A stretch of 61,867 bases of DNA from Bordetella parapertussis. Its GTDB lineage: Bacteria > Pseudomonadota > Gammaproteobacteria > Burkholderiales > SG8-41. The stretch lies in NCBI GenBank assembly GCA_945861275.1, contig CAMATZ010000037.1:1-61867 (forward strand), written 5' to 3'. A program made the translations under genes and the position numbers. Numbering within the stretch: position 1 is the first letter of the stretch; each line of letters opens with the position of its first letter. Under the pieces are notes generated by a model that saw only the letters and a program-made list of their open reading frames with translations, made no database searches and was not told the origin of the DNA. This document shows positions 49,921 through 58,605 of the stretch, in pieces.

Positions 49921-51114
49921 TTACCGCTTCGGCCACAACACCCCCTGATTACCGCGTGCCACCGGGCCTATGCCCTTGTATACAAATTTTTGCAGGCGCT
50001 TGCCTTCGTAGGTTTCAGTGGTATAGAGGTTGCCCTTGGAATCGGTGGCAACGCTATGCACGCCATAGAACATACCCGGCTGGCGGCCGCCATCGCCGAA
50101 CGCGGTCAATTCTTCCAGCGTTTCGCGCACGATGATGCGCACACGCTCGTTCTGCCCGTCGGCCATGAAAATAAAGCGCTGCTGCGGGTCTTTTGAAAAT
50201 GCGATGTCCCACACCGAGCCGGACGCGAGCGTGTTCCTGGCGTAGAACTGTTCCTTGACGAAGGTGCCGTCAGGCTTGAACACCTGCAAACGGTTGTGCT
50301 GACGATCACACACGTACAGCAATCCGTCGTGCGACAAATCGGCGCAATGCACCGGGTTGCGGAATTGTTGCGCGGGCGGCGCCTTGGGATCGTAAGGCCC
50401 CTGAGGGCTGTCGTCGGGTTTATTGCCATACGCCCCCCAATAGCGTTTCATCTTGCCGCTATCCACGTCGATCACCGCCACGCGCTTGTTCTGGTAACCG
50501 TCGGCGATATAGGCCTCGTTGGCTTTGGGGTCGATCCAGATCTTGGCCACGCGTCCGAAATTTTCCTGGTTGTTGCTGCCCGCGTTCTTGCCCAGATTGC
50601 CGACCTGCATCAGGAACTTGCCCTCCTTGGTGAACTTCAGCACATGCGCGTCGGCTTTGCCATTGCCGCCGATCCATACATTGCCCTTGTGATCGACGGT
50701 GATGCCGTGGTTTGACAATGGCCACTCGTAGCCTTCACCCGGTCCGCCCCAGGAACCCACCAGATTGCCAGCGGGATCGTAACGCAACACCGGCGGCGCG
50801 CCGCGGCAGCATTCCGCGATGGGCGGTTTGAGTTCCGCGCCTTTTTCATTGTTGTGCAGGGTCGCCGAACTGCGGTGAATAATCCACACATGATCCTGCT
50901 CATCCACCCACACGCCGATCGCCATACCCAGCAGCCAGCCATTGGGCAGCGGCTTGGGCCACAGCGGATCGACTTCGAACATCGGCGCCTGCACGGTGTC
51001 GCGCTGCGCTGCGGCCTTGTTATGCAGGAGCGCCTGAGCGATGCCCAAACCGCCAACGCTCATTGCAAGCAATGCGCCGACAATGTGGTTACGTTTCAAT
51101 CCGCGAAAGTTCAT
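49921..51114 (-). CDS. Exported NHL-repeat beta-propeller protein
   Basis: 397 residues. An N-terminal hydrophobic segment (IVGALLAMSVGGLGIAQALL) exports or anchors it. The rest has repeated NHL blades such as SNHGITVDHKGNVWIGGNGK, KIWIDPKANEAYIADGY, HCADLSHDGLLYVCDRQHN and HSVATDSKGNLYTTETYEG. Related proteins are six-bladed propellers, including peptidyl-alpha-hydroxyglycine lyase-like enzymes; here no catalytic role is evident. An AECCRGAPP cysteine pair may form a disulfide. The frame opens at 51168; the ATG at 51114 with GGGGA ahead is used. Confidence 0.85.
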   Translation of the reverse strand: MNFRGLKRNHIVGALLAMSVGGLGIAQALLHNKAAAQRDTVQAPMFEVDPLWPKPLPNGWLLGMAIGVWVDEQDHVWIIHRSSATLHNNEKGAELKPPIAECCRGAPPVLRYDPAGNLVGSWGGPGEGYEWPLSNHGITVDHKGNVWIGGNGKADAHVLKFTKEGKFLMQVGNLGKNAGSNNQENFGRVAKIWIDPKANEAYIADGYQNKRVAVIDVDSGKMKRYWGAYGNKPDDSPQGPYDPKAPPAQQFRNPVHCADLSHDGLLYVCDRQHNRLQVFKPDGTFVKEQFYARNTLASGSVWDIAFSKDPQQRFIFMADGQNERVRIIVRETLEELTAFGDGGRQPGMFYGVHSVATDSKGNLYTTETYEGKRLQKFVYKGIGPVARGNQGVLWPKR

Positions 51115-51210
51115 GATGTCCCCTTGAATAAGCGCATGACAGGATTGCTCTGCCGCCATTATACGCACGGCTATTTCGCATTGCCTGCAGCAGAAACTTC
51201 ACGGCGTTTA

Positions 51211-51265
51211 CAGGATGAGCAGGATTTACAGGATAAAATCAATGCCGTTTGTCCTGTTCATCCTG
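51211..51265. repeat. Inverted repeat (CAGGATGAGCAGGA...TCCTGTTCATCCTG)
   Basis: 14-nt arms at 51211-51224 and 51252-51265 match at 13 positions. This is a common bacterial palindromic repeat type; it ends 7 bp before the HupE-like start and may include its promoter. Confidence 0.65.
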
Positions 51266-51272
51266 GCCGTCA

Positions 51273-52583
51273 ATGTTGAAAATATTTTTGTGGGTCACCA
51301 TGGCGCTCACCAGCCTGCCGGCGTGGGCGCACGACATCCCCGCCGATGTGCGGCTGAACATTTTTGTCAAGCCTGCCGGCAACAAACTCGAAGTACTGAT
51401 ACGCGCGCCGATGTCGGCGCTGCGCGAAGTGGATTTCCCCAAACGCGGGCCGGGTTATCTGGTGGTCTCCAAAGCCGATGCAGCGCTGCGCCACGCGGCC
51501 AGGCAATGGCTGATCGACAGCCTCGACATTTTTGAATACGACACGCGCCTGCCCGTGCCGCGCCTCGTACACGTGCGCGTAGCGCTGCCATCGGATACCT
51601 CATTTACGGCATACCCATCGGCGCTGGCCAATCTCCAAAGCCCGCCGCTCGCGGACAGCCTTGATCTGTATTGGAACCAGCAACTGCTCGACGTGCTGCT
51701 CGAATACCCGATTCAGTCCGAGCGCTCGCAATTCGCCGTGCGCGCGCGCGTGGATCGCCTGGGGTTAAAAGTTTCCACCGCGCTGCGCTTTCTACCGCCT
51801 GGTGTGGATACGCGCGCGTTCGAGTTTCACGGTGATCCGGGGCGGGTAGTGCTTGATCCGCGCTGGCATCAGGCAGCGTGGCGATTCGTGGTCAGCGGCT
51901 TCTGGCATATCCTCGAGGGCACCGATCATCTGCTGTTTTTATTGTGCCTGATTATTCCGTTTCGACAAATGCGGCCGCTGATCGTGATTGTGACATCGTT
52001 TACCATCGCGCATTCGATCACACTGATCGCCGCCGCGTTCGGCTTCGTGCCGGACGCGTTATGGTTTGCGCCGCTGATCGAACTGATGATCGCGCTCACC
52101 ATCATTTACATGGCGCTGGAAAATATTGTAGGCAGCAACATCCAGCGCCGCTGGATCATCAGCTTCGCGTTTGGGCTGGTGCATGGCTTTGGTTTCTCGT
52201 TCGCGCTGCGTGAATCGCTGCAATTCGCGGGAGATCATCTGCTCACCTCGCTGCTGGCATTCAATATCGGCGTCGAAATCGGCCAGCTTGCGGTGCTGTT
52301 TGTGCTGCTGCCGCTGCTCGCGCTGCTGTTCAAACACGCGCTGGCCGAAAAACTCGGCATCATTATTCTGTCGGCACTGGTGGCGCACACCAGCTGGCAC
52401 TGGATGCTGGAACGGGGTGAGCAGTTGTGGAAATTTCCGTTTCCGACCATCGACGCGGCGTTTCTCGCCAGTGCGATGCGCGGATTGATTGCGCTGATTA
52501 TTTTGGGCGTGCTGGTGTGGCTGATGAACGGTGCGGTGCGGCGCTGGATGGCGGCAAGCGAAAATAATAATAAATCTTTATAA
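51273..52583 (+). CDS. HupE/UreJ-type membrane protein
   Basis: 436 residues. After a signal peptide (LKIFLWVTMALTSLPAWAH) comes a periplasmic domain of about 190 residues, then about seven membrane segments starting with FWHILEGTDHLLFLLCLIIP. The HxxxGxDHxLF motif and later His residues (IAHSITLIAA, LVHGFGFSFAL, TSWHWMLE) match the HupE/UreJ_2 group, proposed nickel or cobalt permeases. A metal link with the cobalt nitrile hydratase is possible but distant. The start at 51273 lacks a clear ribosome site; 51249 is an alternative. Confidence 0.82.
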   Translation: MLKIFLWVTMALTSLPAWAHDIPADVRLNIFVKPAGNKLEVLIRAPMSALREVDFPKRGPGYLVVSKADAALRHAARQWLIDSLDIFEYDTRLPVPRLVHVRVALPSDTSFTAYPSALANLQSPPLADSLDLYWNQQLLDVLLEYPIQSERSQFAVRARVDRLGLKVSTALRFLPPGVDTRAFEFHGDPGRVVLDPRWHQAAWRFVVSGFWHILEGTDHLLFLLCLIIPFRQMRPLIVIVTSFTIAHSITLIAAAFGFVPDALWFAPLIELMIALTIIYMALENIVGSNIQRRWIISFAFGLVHGFGFSFALRESLQFAGDHLLTSLLAFNIGVEIGQLAVLFVLLPLLALLFKHALAEKLGIIILSALVAHTSWHWMLERGEQLWKFPFPTIDAAFLASAMRGLIALIILGVLVWLMNGAVRRWMAASENNNKSL

Positions 52584-52671
52584 AACAATAAGTTAGATTA
52601 ATTTCGTAGAGCAGGAACGCTTTCGACCGGGAGCGGTTCCGGGCCATCTCACTGGGAATTCATCCGCGAAT

Positions 52672-52756
52672 CCGTAGCGTGCGCTGTGCGCGCGATCAAC
52701 CGCAGCAGGCGTCGCGCGTGGCGTATGGGTGGCCGTGCGCATAGCGCACGCTACGG
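52672..52756. repeat. Palindromic repeat (CCGTAGCGTGCGC)
   Basis: CCGTAGCGTGCGCTGTGCGC (52672-52691) and GCGCATAGCGCACGCTACGG (52737-52756) match at 19 of 20 positions. It lies between convergent genes (HupE-like and amidase) and could terminate both. Confidence 0.75.
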
Positions 52757-52769
52757 AAGGCGGGGTTAG

Positions 52770-53522
52770 CTATTCCCGCTTGCGCGCGATCAAACATTGC
52801 AACAATGCGCGCTCGCTGTCGGTCAATGCGCTCGCACTCTCCTCCGCCAAAAAGCGTCGCCTGAATGCGGCCTTGGCGGGATCAAGCCGCGTGACATCGT
52901 AACCGAGCGCTGCGAGCAGCAGCGCATCGTCCTGCACCGGCGGCGCAACCGGATAAGGCGCATCGCACCACACGCCGAAGCCGTGCTGCGCCAGCCGCTG
53001 CCACGGAAAGTAACGGCTGGGGTCCACCTTGCGCCCTGGAATAATATCGCCGTGCCCCAGAAAATTCGCCGCCGGAATTTTGTAGCGCCCCTTGATATCG
53101 GCCAGCAACAACAGCAGGGCATCGATCAGCGGTTCGGCAAACGGCTCAGCGCCATTGTTGTCAAGCTCGATGCCGATGGAAGCCGAATTGAGGTCCGTGG
53201 TGCCACCCCAGTACGAATCGCCCGCGTGCCAGGCGCGCGCTAACTCATCCACCAGGTAATAAATGGTGCCGTCGCGGCCGATCAGATAATGCGAACTCAC
53301 TTCGAACCGTGGCGTGGTCAGCGTGCGCAGCGAGTCTTCGGCGGAGTCGTCGGCCGTGTGATGAATAATTACGAAGTTCGGCCGCCGCGCGCCAAAGTTC
53401 GGCGAGGGCCGTTCGATCAGCGGCAGGCGCGTGTACTGCGGCAGGCCAGTTTGCTGCGGCAGCGATGTGCAAGCGCCGATCACGAGAGTGAACATCACCA
53501 ACCAAAGCCGTTTCCGTGTCAT
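52770..53522 (-). CDS. AmiD-like N-acetylmuramoyl-L-alanine amidase lipoprotein
   Basis: 250 residues. The N-terminus MTRKRLWLVMFTLVIGACTS has a lipobox (IGAC), so it should be lipid-anchored, probably in the outer membrane. The Amidase_2 zinc domain has FVIIHHTADDSAED (His pair), IGRDGTIYYLVDELARAWHA, ASIGIELDNNG, FLGHGDIIPGRKVDPSRYFP (third His and catalytic residues). It cleaves the amide between MurNAc and L-Ala in murein fragments. The start overlaps the stop of the flavodoxin-like gene. The frame is open to 53645, which is not used. Confidence 0.9.
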   Translation of the reverse strand: MTRKRLWLVMFTLVIGACTSLPQQTGLPQYTRLPLIERPSPNFGARRPNFVIIHHTADDSAEDSLRTLTTPRFEVSSHYLIGRDGTIYYLVDELARAWHAGDSYWGGTTDLNSASIGIELDNNGAEPFAEPLIDALLLLLADIKGRYKIPAANFLGHGDIIPGRKVDPSRYFPWQRLAQHGFGVWCDAPYPVAPPVQDDALLLAALGYDVTRLDPAKAAFRRRFLAEESASALTDSERALLQCLIARKRE

Positions 53523-54013
53523 CAGAATATCCCCAATGCCAAACCCGCCGCCAGCGCCGCGCCGGTTTCTTCGCAGCGCTGCAACTGGTCCGGCATAATC
53601 GTTTTTTGCGCCAGAATTTTTTCCGGCGTTTGCGCATGCGTGCACACGATTACCGCTTGCGCCGCCTGGCGCAGCTGCCAGCCGGTGCAGATGCGGTCGA
53701 TCTGGCGCACCGCATTTTCGCCATCGCTGCCCGCGCAGATCAGCGTGGCGTACGCGCGCCCGACTATCCGATCCAGCGCCGCGTAGTAGGTGCGGTCGAA
53801 AAAGTCTTTCATGATGCCGGACATGGCTGCAAGATTTTCCGGCGTCACAAAAATGTAGCCCTGCGCTTGCAGCACATCGTCCGGCCCCGCCTCGCGCGCT
53901 GCCAACAGGCGCGTCTGCACGCCCGGCTCTGCGGCAGCGCCGCGCGCCGCGGCCGCGGCCATCTGCCGAGCGCCATCGGTCATGCTATGAAACACGATCA
54001 ATAGTGTTTTCAT
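53522..54013 (-). CDS. Flavodoxin-like NAD(P)H:FMN oxidoreductase
   Basis: 163 residues of the flavodoxin fold: MKTLLIVFHSMTDGARQMAA with the phosphate-binding loop, then GYIFVTPENLAAMSGIMKDF with the conserved Tyr-like flavin-stacking position, and ATLICAGSDGENAVRQ. It is probably an FMN-binding oxidoreductase. The start at 54013 is an ATG 30 bp inside the open frame. It is one bp-overlap coupled with the amidase downstream and 33 bp from the nitroreductase, so the three form an operon. It could supply reduced FMN to the LLM oxidase at 33134, but that is speculation. Confidence 0.82.
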   Translation of the reverse strand: MKTLLIVFHSMTDGARQMAAAAARGAAAEPGVQTRLLAAREAGPDDVLQAQGYIFVTPENLAAMSGIMKDFFDRTYYAALDRIVGRAYATLICAGSDGENAVRQIDRICTGWQLRQAAQAVIVCTHAQTPEKILAQKTIMPDQLQRCEETGAALAAGLALGIF

Positions 54014-54046
54014 GCGCTCGACAATTTCGTGGCCTTCACCCAACCA

Positions 54047-54742
54047 TCACTCATAAAACATCGCGTAGTCATCCACCGCGATGCGCGGCGGCTGAAAGGT
54101 ATTTACCACGGCATCATCCTGTGCGTACCCCATAGCCATGCCGCACATCACCGTCCAGTCACGGGTGATGCCCAGTTCGCGCCGCACGATGTCCGGATAA
54201 CTGGCAATCGAGGCTTCGGCGCAGGTATGCAGCCCGCGCGCCCGCGCAGCGAGCATCAGCGTCTGCGCAAACATGCCGTAATCAAACCAACTGCCGATTT
54301 CGAGTGTGCGGTCAATGGTCAGCACCAGTCCCGCCGGCGCGCCGAAGAATACATAGTTACCGGCGCGATACGCGTTGGATTTTTCGTGGTCGCCGCGCCC
54401 GATGCCGAGCGTGCCATACAAGCCCCAGCCGCATTGCCGCTTGCGCGCGAGATATGGCTCTTCCATCGGCTCGGTGTAATAGTTGTAGTCGCGCTGATGG
54501 CCTGTTTCACCCGTCAGAAATGCCTGCTGGATCGCTCCCCCCAAACGTTTCAACGTGGCGCCAGTCACAACATGCACGCGCCACGGTTGAATATTGGAGC
54601 CGCTGGGCGCGTGCTTCCCCAATTCAACAATTTCGCGCAGTGTGTGCAGCGGAATAACATCGGAGGTGTAGGCGCGTATCGAGCGCCGCGTGCGGGCAGC
54701 TTCAAACACATCCGCTGCGGGTTTACTTAGTTCATTGGACAT
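54047..54742 (-). CDS. Nitroreductase family protein
   Basis: 231 residues. The nitroreductase start AARTRRSIRAYTSDVIP, then GKHAPSGSNIQPWRVHVVTG with FMN-binding residues, GSWFDYGMFAQTLMLAARAR and GITRDWTVMCGMAMGY are present. It uses FMN and NAD(P)H to reduce nitro, quinone or enoate groups. GGGAGG precedes the ATG at 54742. First gene of the minus-strand flavoprotein-amidase operon and divergent from the TRAP binding protein. Confidence 0.92.
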   Translation of the reverse strand: MSNELSKPAADVFEAARTRRSIRAYTSDVIPLHTLREIVELGKHAPSGSNIQPWRVHVVTGATLKRLGGAIQQAFLTGETGHQRDYNYYTEPMEEPYLARKRQCGWGLYGTLGIGRGDHEKSNAYRAGNYVFFGAPAGLVLTIDRTLEIGSWFDYGMFAQTLMLAARARGLHTCAEASIASYPDIVRRELGITRDWTVMCGMAMGYAQDDAVVNTFQPPRIAVDDYAMFYE

Positions 54743-54832
54743 TCTTGCCTCCCATGAAGATGTTAACACCCGACGTTAATTCTGTCGGCGCCTCGGTTAG
54801 AATTGCGCTTTGACCCTTGGAAAATTCTCAAT

Positions 54833-55762
54833 ATGAGCAACCCCATCCGCATCACCATGGGCGGCTACGGCCCGCCCTCCACCACCTGCAGCCGCGGCAT
54901 GAAAGTGATGGGTGATGCTGTATCCACGCAGTTCGGCAGCGATGTCGCTGTGCATTACGTGTGGAACGTGATGGATTTCGGCTACAAGGGCGCCGATTTA
55001 TTGTGGATGGCGGAAGATGGTGTGCTGTCACTGGCCTACCAGTCCACGAGTTATCTCGCCGATCGCGTGCCGGAACTGGATTTCGCCGATTTGCCGTTCC
55101 TGTTTGACAGCGTGGCGCAGGCGCGCGCGGCCATGGACGGCGCGCTCGGCGCGTGGATGACACAGAAGATCGAGGAACGCATCCCCGGCTATCTCGTGCT
55201 CGGCTATTTTGAAAACGGTTACCGCCATATTTCCAACCGGCTGCGGCCGGTGCACACGCTGGCTGACCTGAAAGACATGAAGGTGCGTCTGATGCCTGGC
55301 GAAATTCATCGCCGCAGCTTTGAGCTGATGGGCGCAGTGCCGTGCCCGCTCGATCTCAAGCCGGGACTGGAAGCGGTGGTGTCGGGCGCGGTGGACGCAC
55401 AGGAAAACCCGTTGGCGAACACGGTGGATTACGGCGCACACACCGTGCATCGCTATCACACGCTGTCAGCACACTGTTACCTGTCGCGCGGCATCTACAT
55501 GAATCGCGCGCAGTTCGAGCGCTGGCCCAGGGCGCTTCAAGACGGCATGCGAGCGGCAGCGCGCACCGCGGTGCTGGCGCAGCGCGAACTCACAGTGGCG
55601 GAAGACGCCGCCGCGCGTAAAGCCATCGCAGCCGCAGGCGGCGAGGTGGTGGAACTCACGCCGGATGCGCGCAGCGCCTTCGTGCGCGCGGTCCAGCCGC
55701 TGCACGAGGAGGCGCGCAAACGCTTTGGCGATGAAGTGTTTGCGATGATTCCGCGGGCATAA
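54833..55762 (+). CDS. TRAP-type solute-binding protein (DctP family) without signal peptide
   Basis: 309 residues. The fold is that of TRAP-transporter DctP proteins: DFADLPFLFDSVAQARAAMD, GYLVLGYFENGYRHISNRL, LADLKDMKVRLMPGEIHRRS and VDAQENPLANTVDYGAHTV with the substrate-binding Arg region. Normal DctP proteins carry an export signal, but here MSNPIRITMGGYGPPSTTCS is not one; an ATG at 54803 adds only MRFDPWKILN. The protein may be cytoplasmic, or the signal has been lost. No DctQ/DctM genes are near. It precedes the UGSC selenoprotein by 214 bp. Confidence 0.85.
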   Translation: MSNPIRITMGGYGPPSTTCSRGMKVMGDAVSTQFGSDVAVHYVWNVMDFGYKGADLLWMAEDGVLSLAYQSTSYLADRVPELDFADLPFLFDSVAQARAAMDGALGAWMTQKIEERIPGYLVLGYFENGYRHISNRLRPVHTLADLKDMKVRLMPGEIHRRSFELMGAVPCPLDLKPGLEAVVSGAVDAQENPLANTVDYGAHTVHRYHTLSAHCYLSRGIYMNRAQFERWPRALQDGMRAAARTAVLAQRELTVAEDAAARKAIAAAGGEVVELTPDARSAFVRAVQPLHEEARKRFGDEVFAMIPRA

Positions 55763-55976
55763 CCCTGTCGTGCAACACCGTCACGGACCGCAACGAAATG
55801 ACAAGCCAGACTTTTTTGCCAAATTCAAAGAAAGAAGTCTCGGTAAAAGAATCTATATCCGAAAGAGTCGCTAATGAGACGGGAAATTAATCCTTGGCCG
55901 GTGGCGCAAGCGGTGGTCTGCTATATTCGCCTGCGCACCAACGATCACTGCATGGTCACTGCAAAAGGGAGCTTAT

Positions 55977-57620
55977 ATGTCTACGCAAATGATGGTTCAC
56001 AACCCCATGGGCTATCCCCCCAAGGTTGCCGGCAAGACCCTGGCGACGCGGCTCGATACCCTCAACGGCCGCACGCTGTACATCGTGGATTGCCGCTTCG
56101 ACGACTCGGACATCCTGCTGAAATCGGTGCAAGCCTGGTTCACCGAGCACATGCCCGCGGTAAAGACCGTCTACAAACCCATCAGCAGCGTCTACACCAA
56201 GGACGATCCGCTCACCTGGCAAGAGATTAAGGAAAAGGGCGACGCCGCGATCATAGGCGTCGGCCACTGAAGCACATGCGCGCCGGCGGTCGCCGCGCAT
56301 GGCATGTCGATAGATCTGAAGTACGGTGTTCCCACCGTATGCCTGCATACTTCCATGTTCACTGCGGTCACCAAATCGGTGGTGCGCATGAACGGCGCGC
56401 CGCGCATGCGCCAGGTTTACCTGCCGCACCCGGTGATGGGAAAGACAGCGCAGGAAATCCGCGCCTATGTTTACGGCATGAGCCCGTTCAGTGGCAAGCC
56501 GGTAATGCAGGAAGTGGTCGAAGGATTGACGCAGGCGCTTAACGAAGAAGACCGCAGGGGCCTCACCTTTGCGCGCACCTCGCCGCGTCTGTGCGCGCCG
56601 GCTGGCGAAGCCGAGTTGAACCAGCTGTTTCTCGACAATAACTGGACCGACAAGCTGCCCGTCGTTCTGCCCACCGTCGAGCGGGTGGCCGAAATGATGA
56701 AGCACACCAGCCGCAAGGCCGATGACGTGGTCGGCCATCACGCCGCCACGCACTTTCGCGAAGTGTGGGAATGCACGGTTGAACAGGTGGCGGTCAATGC
56801 AGTGATGGCGGGCGCGCGGCCCGAGTACTTCCCGGTAATTCTGGCGATCGCTTCCACCGGCGCGAGTGCGCGCGGTTCCGCCACCAGTTCCATGGCGAGC
56901 ATGGTGGTGGTCAACGGGCCAGTGCGCAATGAGATCAAGATGAACGCCGGCACCGGCGCCATGGCACCCTACAACCAGGCCAATGCCACCATCGGCCGGG
57001 CGTTCGGCTTGCTGTCGCAGAATCTGCAAGGCGGTTCGGTGCCGGGCGATACCTACATGGGCTCGATGGGCAACGCGCTGGCCTACGCCAGCCCGACCTT
57101 CGCCGAAAACGAAGAGCGCAGTCCGTTTGAGCCGCTGCACGTGCAGCGCGGCTACCGCGCCGAACAGAGCGTGGTCAGCGTGTTCACCGGCATGCGCAAT
57201 ATGGCTTTTACCCTGGGATTGCGCCACGCCCATTGGCGCGAGCACGTGCGCAACATGATGCGCGGCATGGATCCGAACGAATCGCCGACATTCCTTCTCG
57301 ACCCCATAGCGGCACGCCTGTTCCAGGATGTTGGCGGATTAAAAACCAAAAAGGATTTGATCAACTGGATCTGCGAAAACGGGCGCATGCCGGCGGCTGA
57401 GTACTGGGATTACCAGCTTGTACAGAATTATCTGTACCCGCGCGCCACGTTCGGCGAGGAGCCGCTGGCCACCAAGCTGCACGCCGCTCCCGACGAGATG
57501 ATTCCCCTGTGGACCCCTGAACAGGTCAACGTGGTAGTGGTGGGCGGTGAAACCAACGGCTACTGGCGCATCGCGGGCGCGCGTCTGGCGGGCAGCGCCT
57601 GCGTCGACGACTGGCGGTGA
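55977..57620 (+). CDS. Probable UGSC-family selenoprotein (in-frame TGA at codon 98)
   Basis: Read through TGA at 56268-56270 this is one 547-residue protein. The N-terminal domain (GRTLYIVDCRFDDSD, EKGDAAIIGVGH) runs into U98-S-T-C101, then HGMSIDLKYGVPTVCLHTSM and VYLPHPVMGKTAQEIRA. This is the layout of the UGSC family, whose members have U or Cys at this place in a U/C-x-x-C redox motif. The C-terminal domain carries NAGTGAMAPYNQANATIGRA and FAENEERSPFEPLHVQRGYR, blocks I know from longer UGSC proteins. ATG at 55977 has GGGAG. No Shine-Dalgarno site exists before the ATG at 56304, so two separate genes are unlikely. A SECIS-like hairpin follows the TGA. The reaction is unknown. Confidence 0.8.
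56275..56301 (+). promoter_or_regulatory. Candidate bacterial SECIS hairpin (UGSC gene)
   Basis: CATGCGCG-C-CG-GCGGT-CG-C-CGCGCATG: eight perfect pairs, a C/C mismatch, two CG pairs and a five-base loop starting with G. The loop begins 16 nt after the TGA, at the short end of the usual range. The design matches the element in the peroxiredoxin gene. Confidence 0.65.
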
Positions 57621-58540
57621 GCGAAGCGCAACAATTTGAAGTGGTGGTGGTGGGCGGCGGCGTCGCCGGCCTCACCGCCGGTCTTTTCAGTGCGCGCCTC
57701 GGGCGCTCGACCGTGGTGCTGGTGTCGCTGATGCCCGGCGGGCAACTGGCCACCATCACGCAGATCGAGGATTTCCCCGGCTTTGCACAAGGCGTAGCAG
57801 GCTATGAGCTTGGGCCGCTGGTGCAGGAACAGGCGGCAGCAGCGGGTGCGCAATTCCAGATCTGCGAATTGCAGTCGCTTGCCGTTGCCGACGGTGGCTG
57901 GCGCATAACCACCAGCGAAGGAGAAGTTCGAGCGCAAGCGGTCATCATCGCCACCGGGTCAGCCCACCGCGCACTCGGTGTTCCCGGCGAAGAACGCCTT
58001 ACCGGCAAAGGCGTCAGCCACTGCGCCAGTTGCGATGGCCCGTTGCTGAAAAATAAGAAAGTCATCGTCGTAGGCGCCGGTGACTCCGCATTGCAGGAAG
58101 CGCTCACCCTCGCGGGTTTTGCCGGCGAAGTGCTGGTGCTGCATCCGTCAGTCATGCCCGCTGCACAGGAAACTTATCTCAAGCGCGTGCGCAGCCAATC
58201 GAAGATCAGGATTCAGGGCGACAGCGTGATCGAAGAGATTCTCGGTGAACGTGTGGTGACCGGTGTGCGCGTGCGCGAGAACGGCAGCACGCGCGAGATT
58301 GCAACCGATGCGGTGTTTGTCTGCATCGGGTTGCAGCCCAATACGGGATTTCTACAAGGCATGGCCGAGCTGGATGATGCGGGGCGAGTGCGCACCGATG
58401 TCTGGATGAAGACCAACGCGGCTGGCCTTTTCGCTGCCGGCGACCTGCGCGCTGATTCGGCTTCACAGGCCGTCACGGCAGCGGGCGATGGCGCCACCGC
58501 GGCAATAGCAGCAGACCGCTATCTCAGAGGATTGGGCTAG
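57617..58540 (+). CDS. Thioredoxin-reductase-like flavoprotein
   Basis: 307 residues. FAD-binding motif VVVGGGVAGLTAGLFSARLG at the start, the redox pair GVSHCASCDGPLL near residue 134-144 (CxxC, as in thioredoxin reductase), NAD(P)H-binding VIVVGAGDSALQEAL, and the terminal FAD motif GLFAAGDLRADSASQAVTAAGDG. The GTG start at 57617 overlaps the selenoprotein stop (GTGA), a sign of translational coupling, so it may reduce the selenenylsulfide of that protein. The normal thioredoxin reductase would be elsewhere in the genome. Confidence 0.9.
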   Translation: MSEAQQFEVVVVGGGVAGLTAGLFSARLGRSTVVLVSLMPGGQLATITQIEDFPGFAQGVAGYELGPLVQEQAAAAGAQFQICELQSLAVADGGWRITTSEGEVRAQAVIIATGSAHRALGVPGEERLTGKGVSHCASCDGPLLKNKKVIVVGAGDSALQEALTLAGFAGEVLVLHPSVMPAAQETYLKRVRSQSKIRIQGDSVIEEILGERVVTGVRVRENGSTREIATDAVFVCIGLQPNTGFLQGMAELDDAGRVRTDVWMKTNAAGLFAAGDLRADSASQAVTAAGDGATAAIAADRYLRGLG

Positions 58541-58605
58541 CCCGGGACAGCTATCGCCAAAACATCCGGTGTTTGTCTGGCAAATTTCATTACACTCGTT
58601 TATTA

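Noticed and set aside
55956-57245. A 429-codon open frame on the minus strand opposite the UGSC gene
   Set aside because: His/Arg-rich shadow frame; the plus strand has clear family motifs and a ribosome site.
56304-57620. Independent gene starting at ATG 56304
   Set aside because: There is no Shine-Dalgarno site, and the frame is continuous with the upstream one through a single TGA with family homology on both sides.
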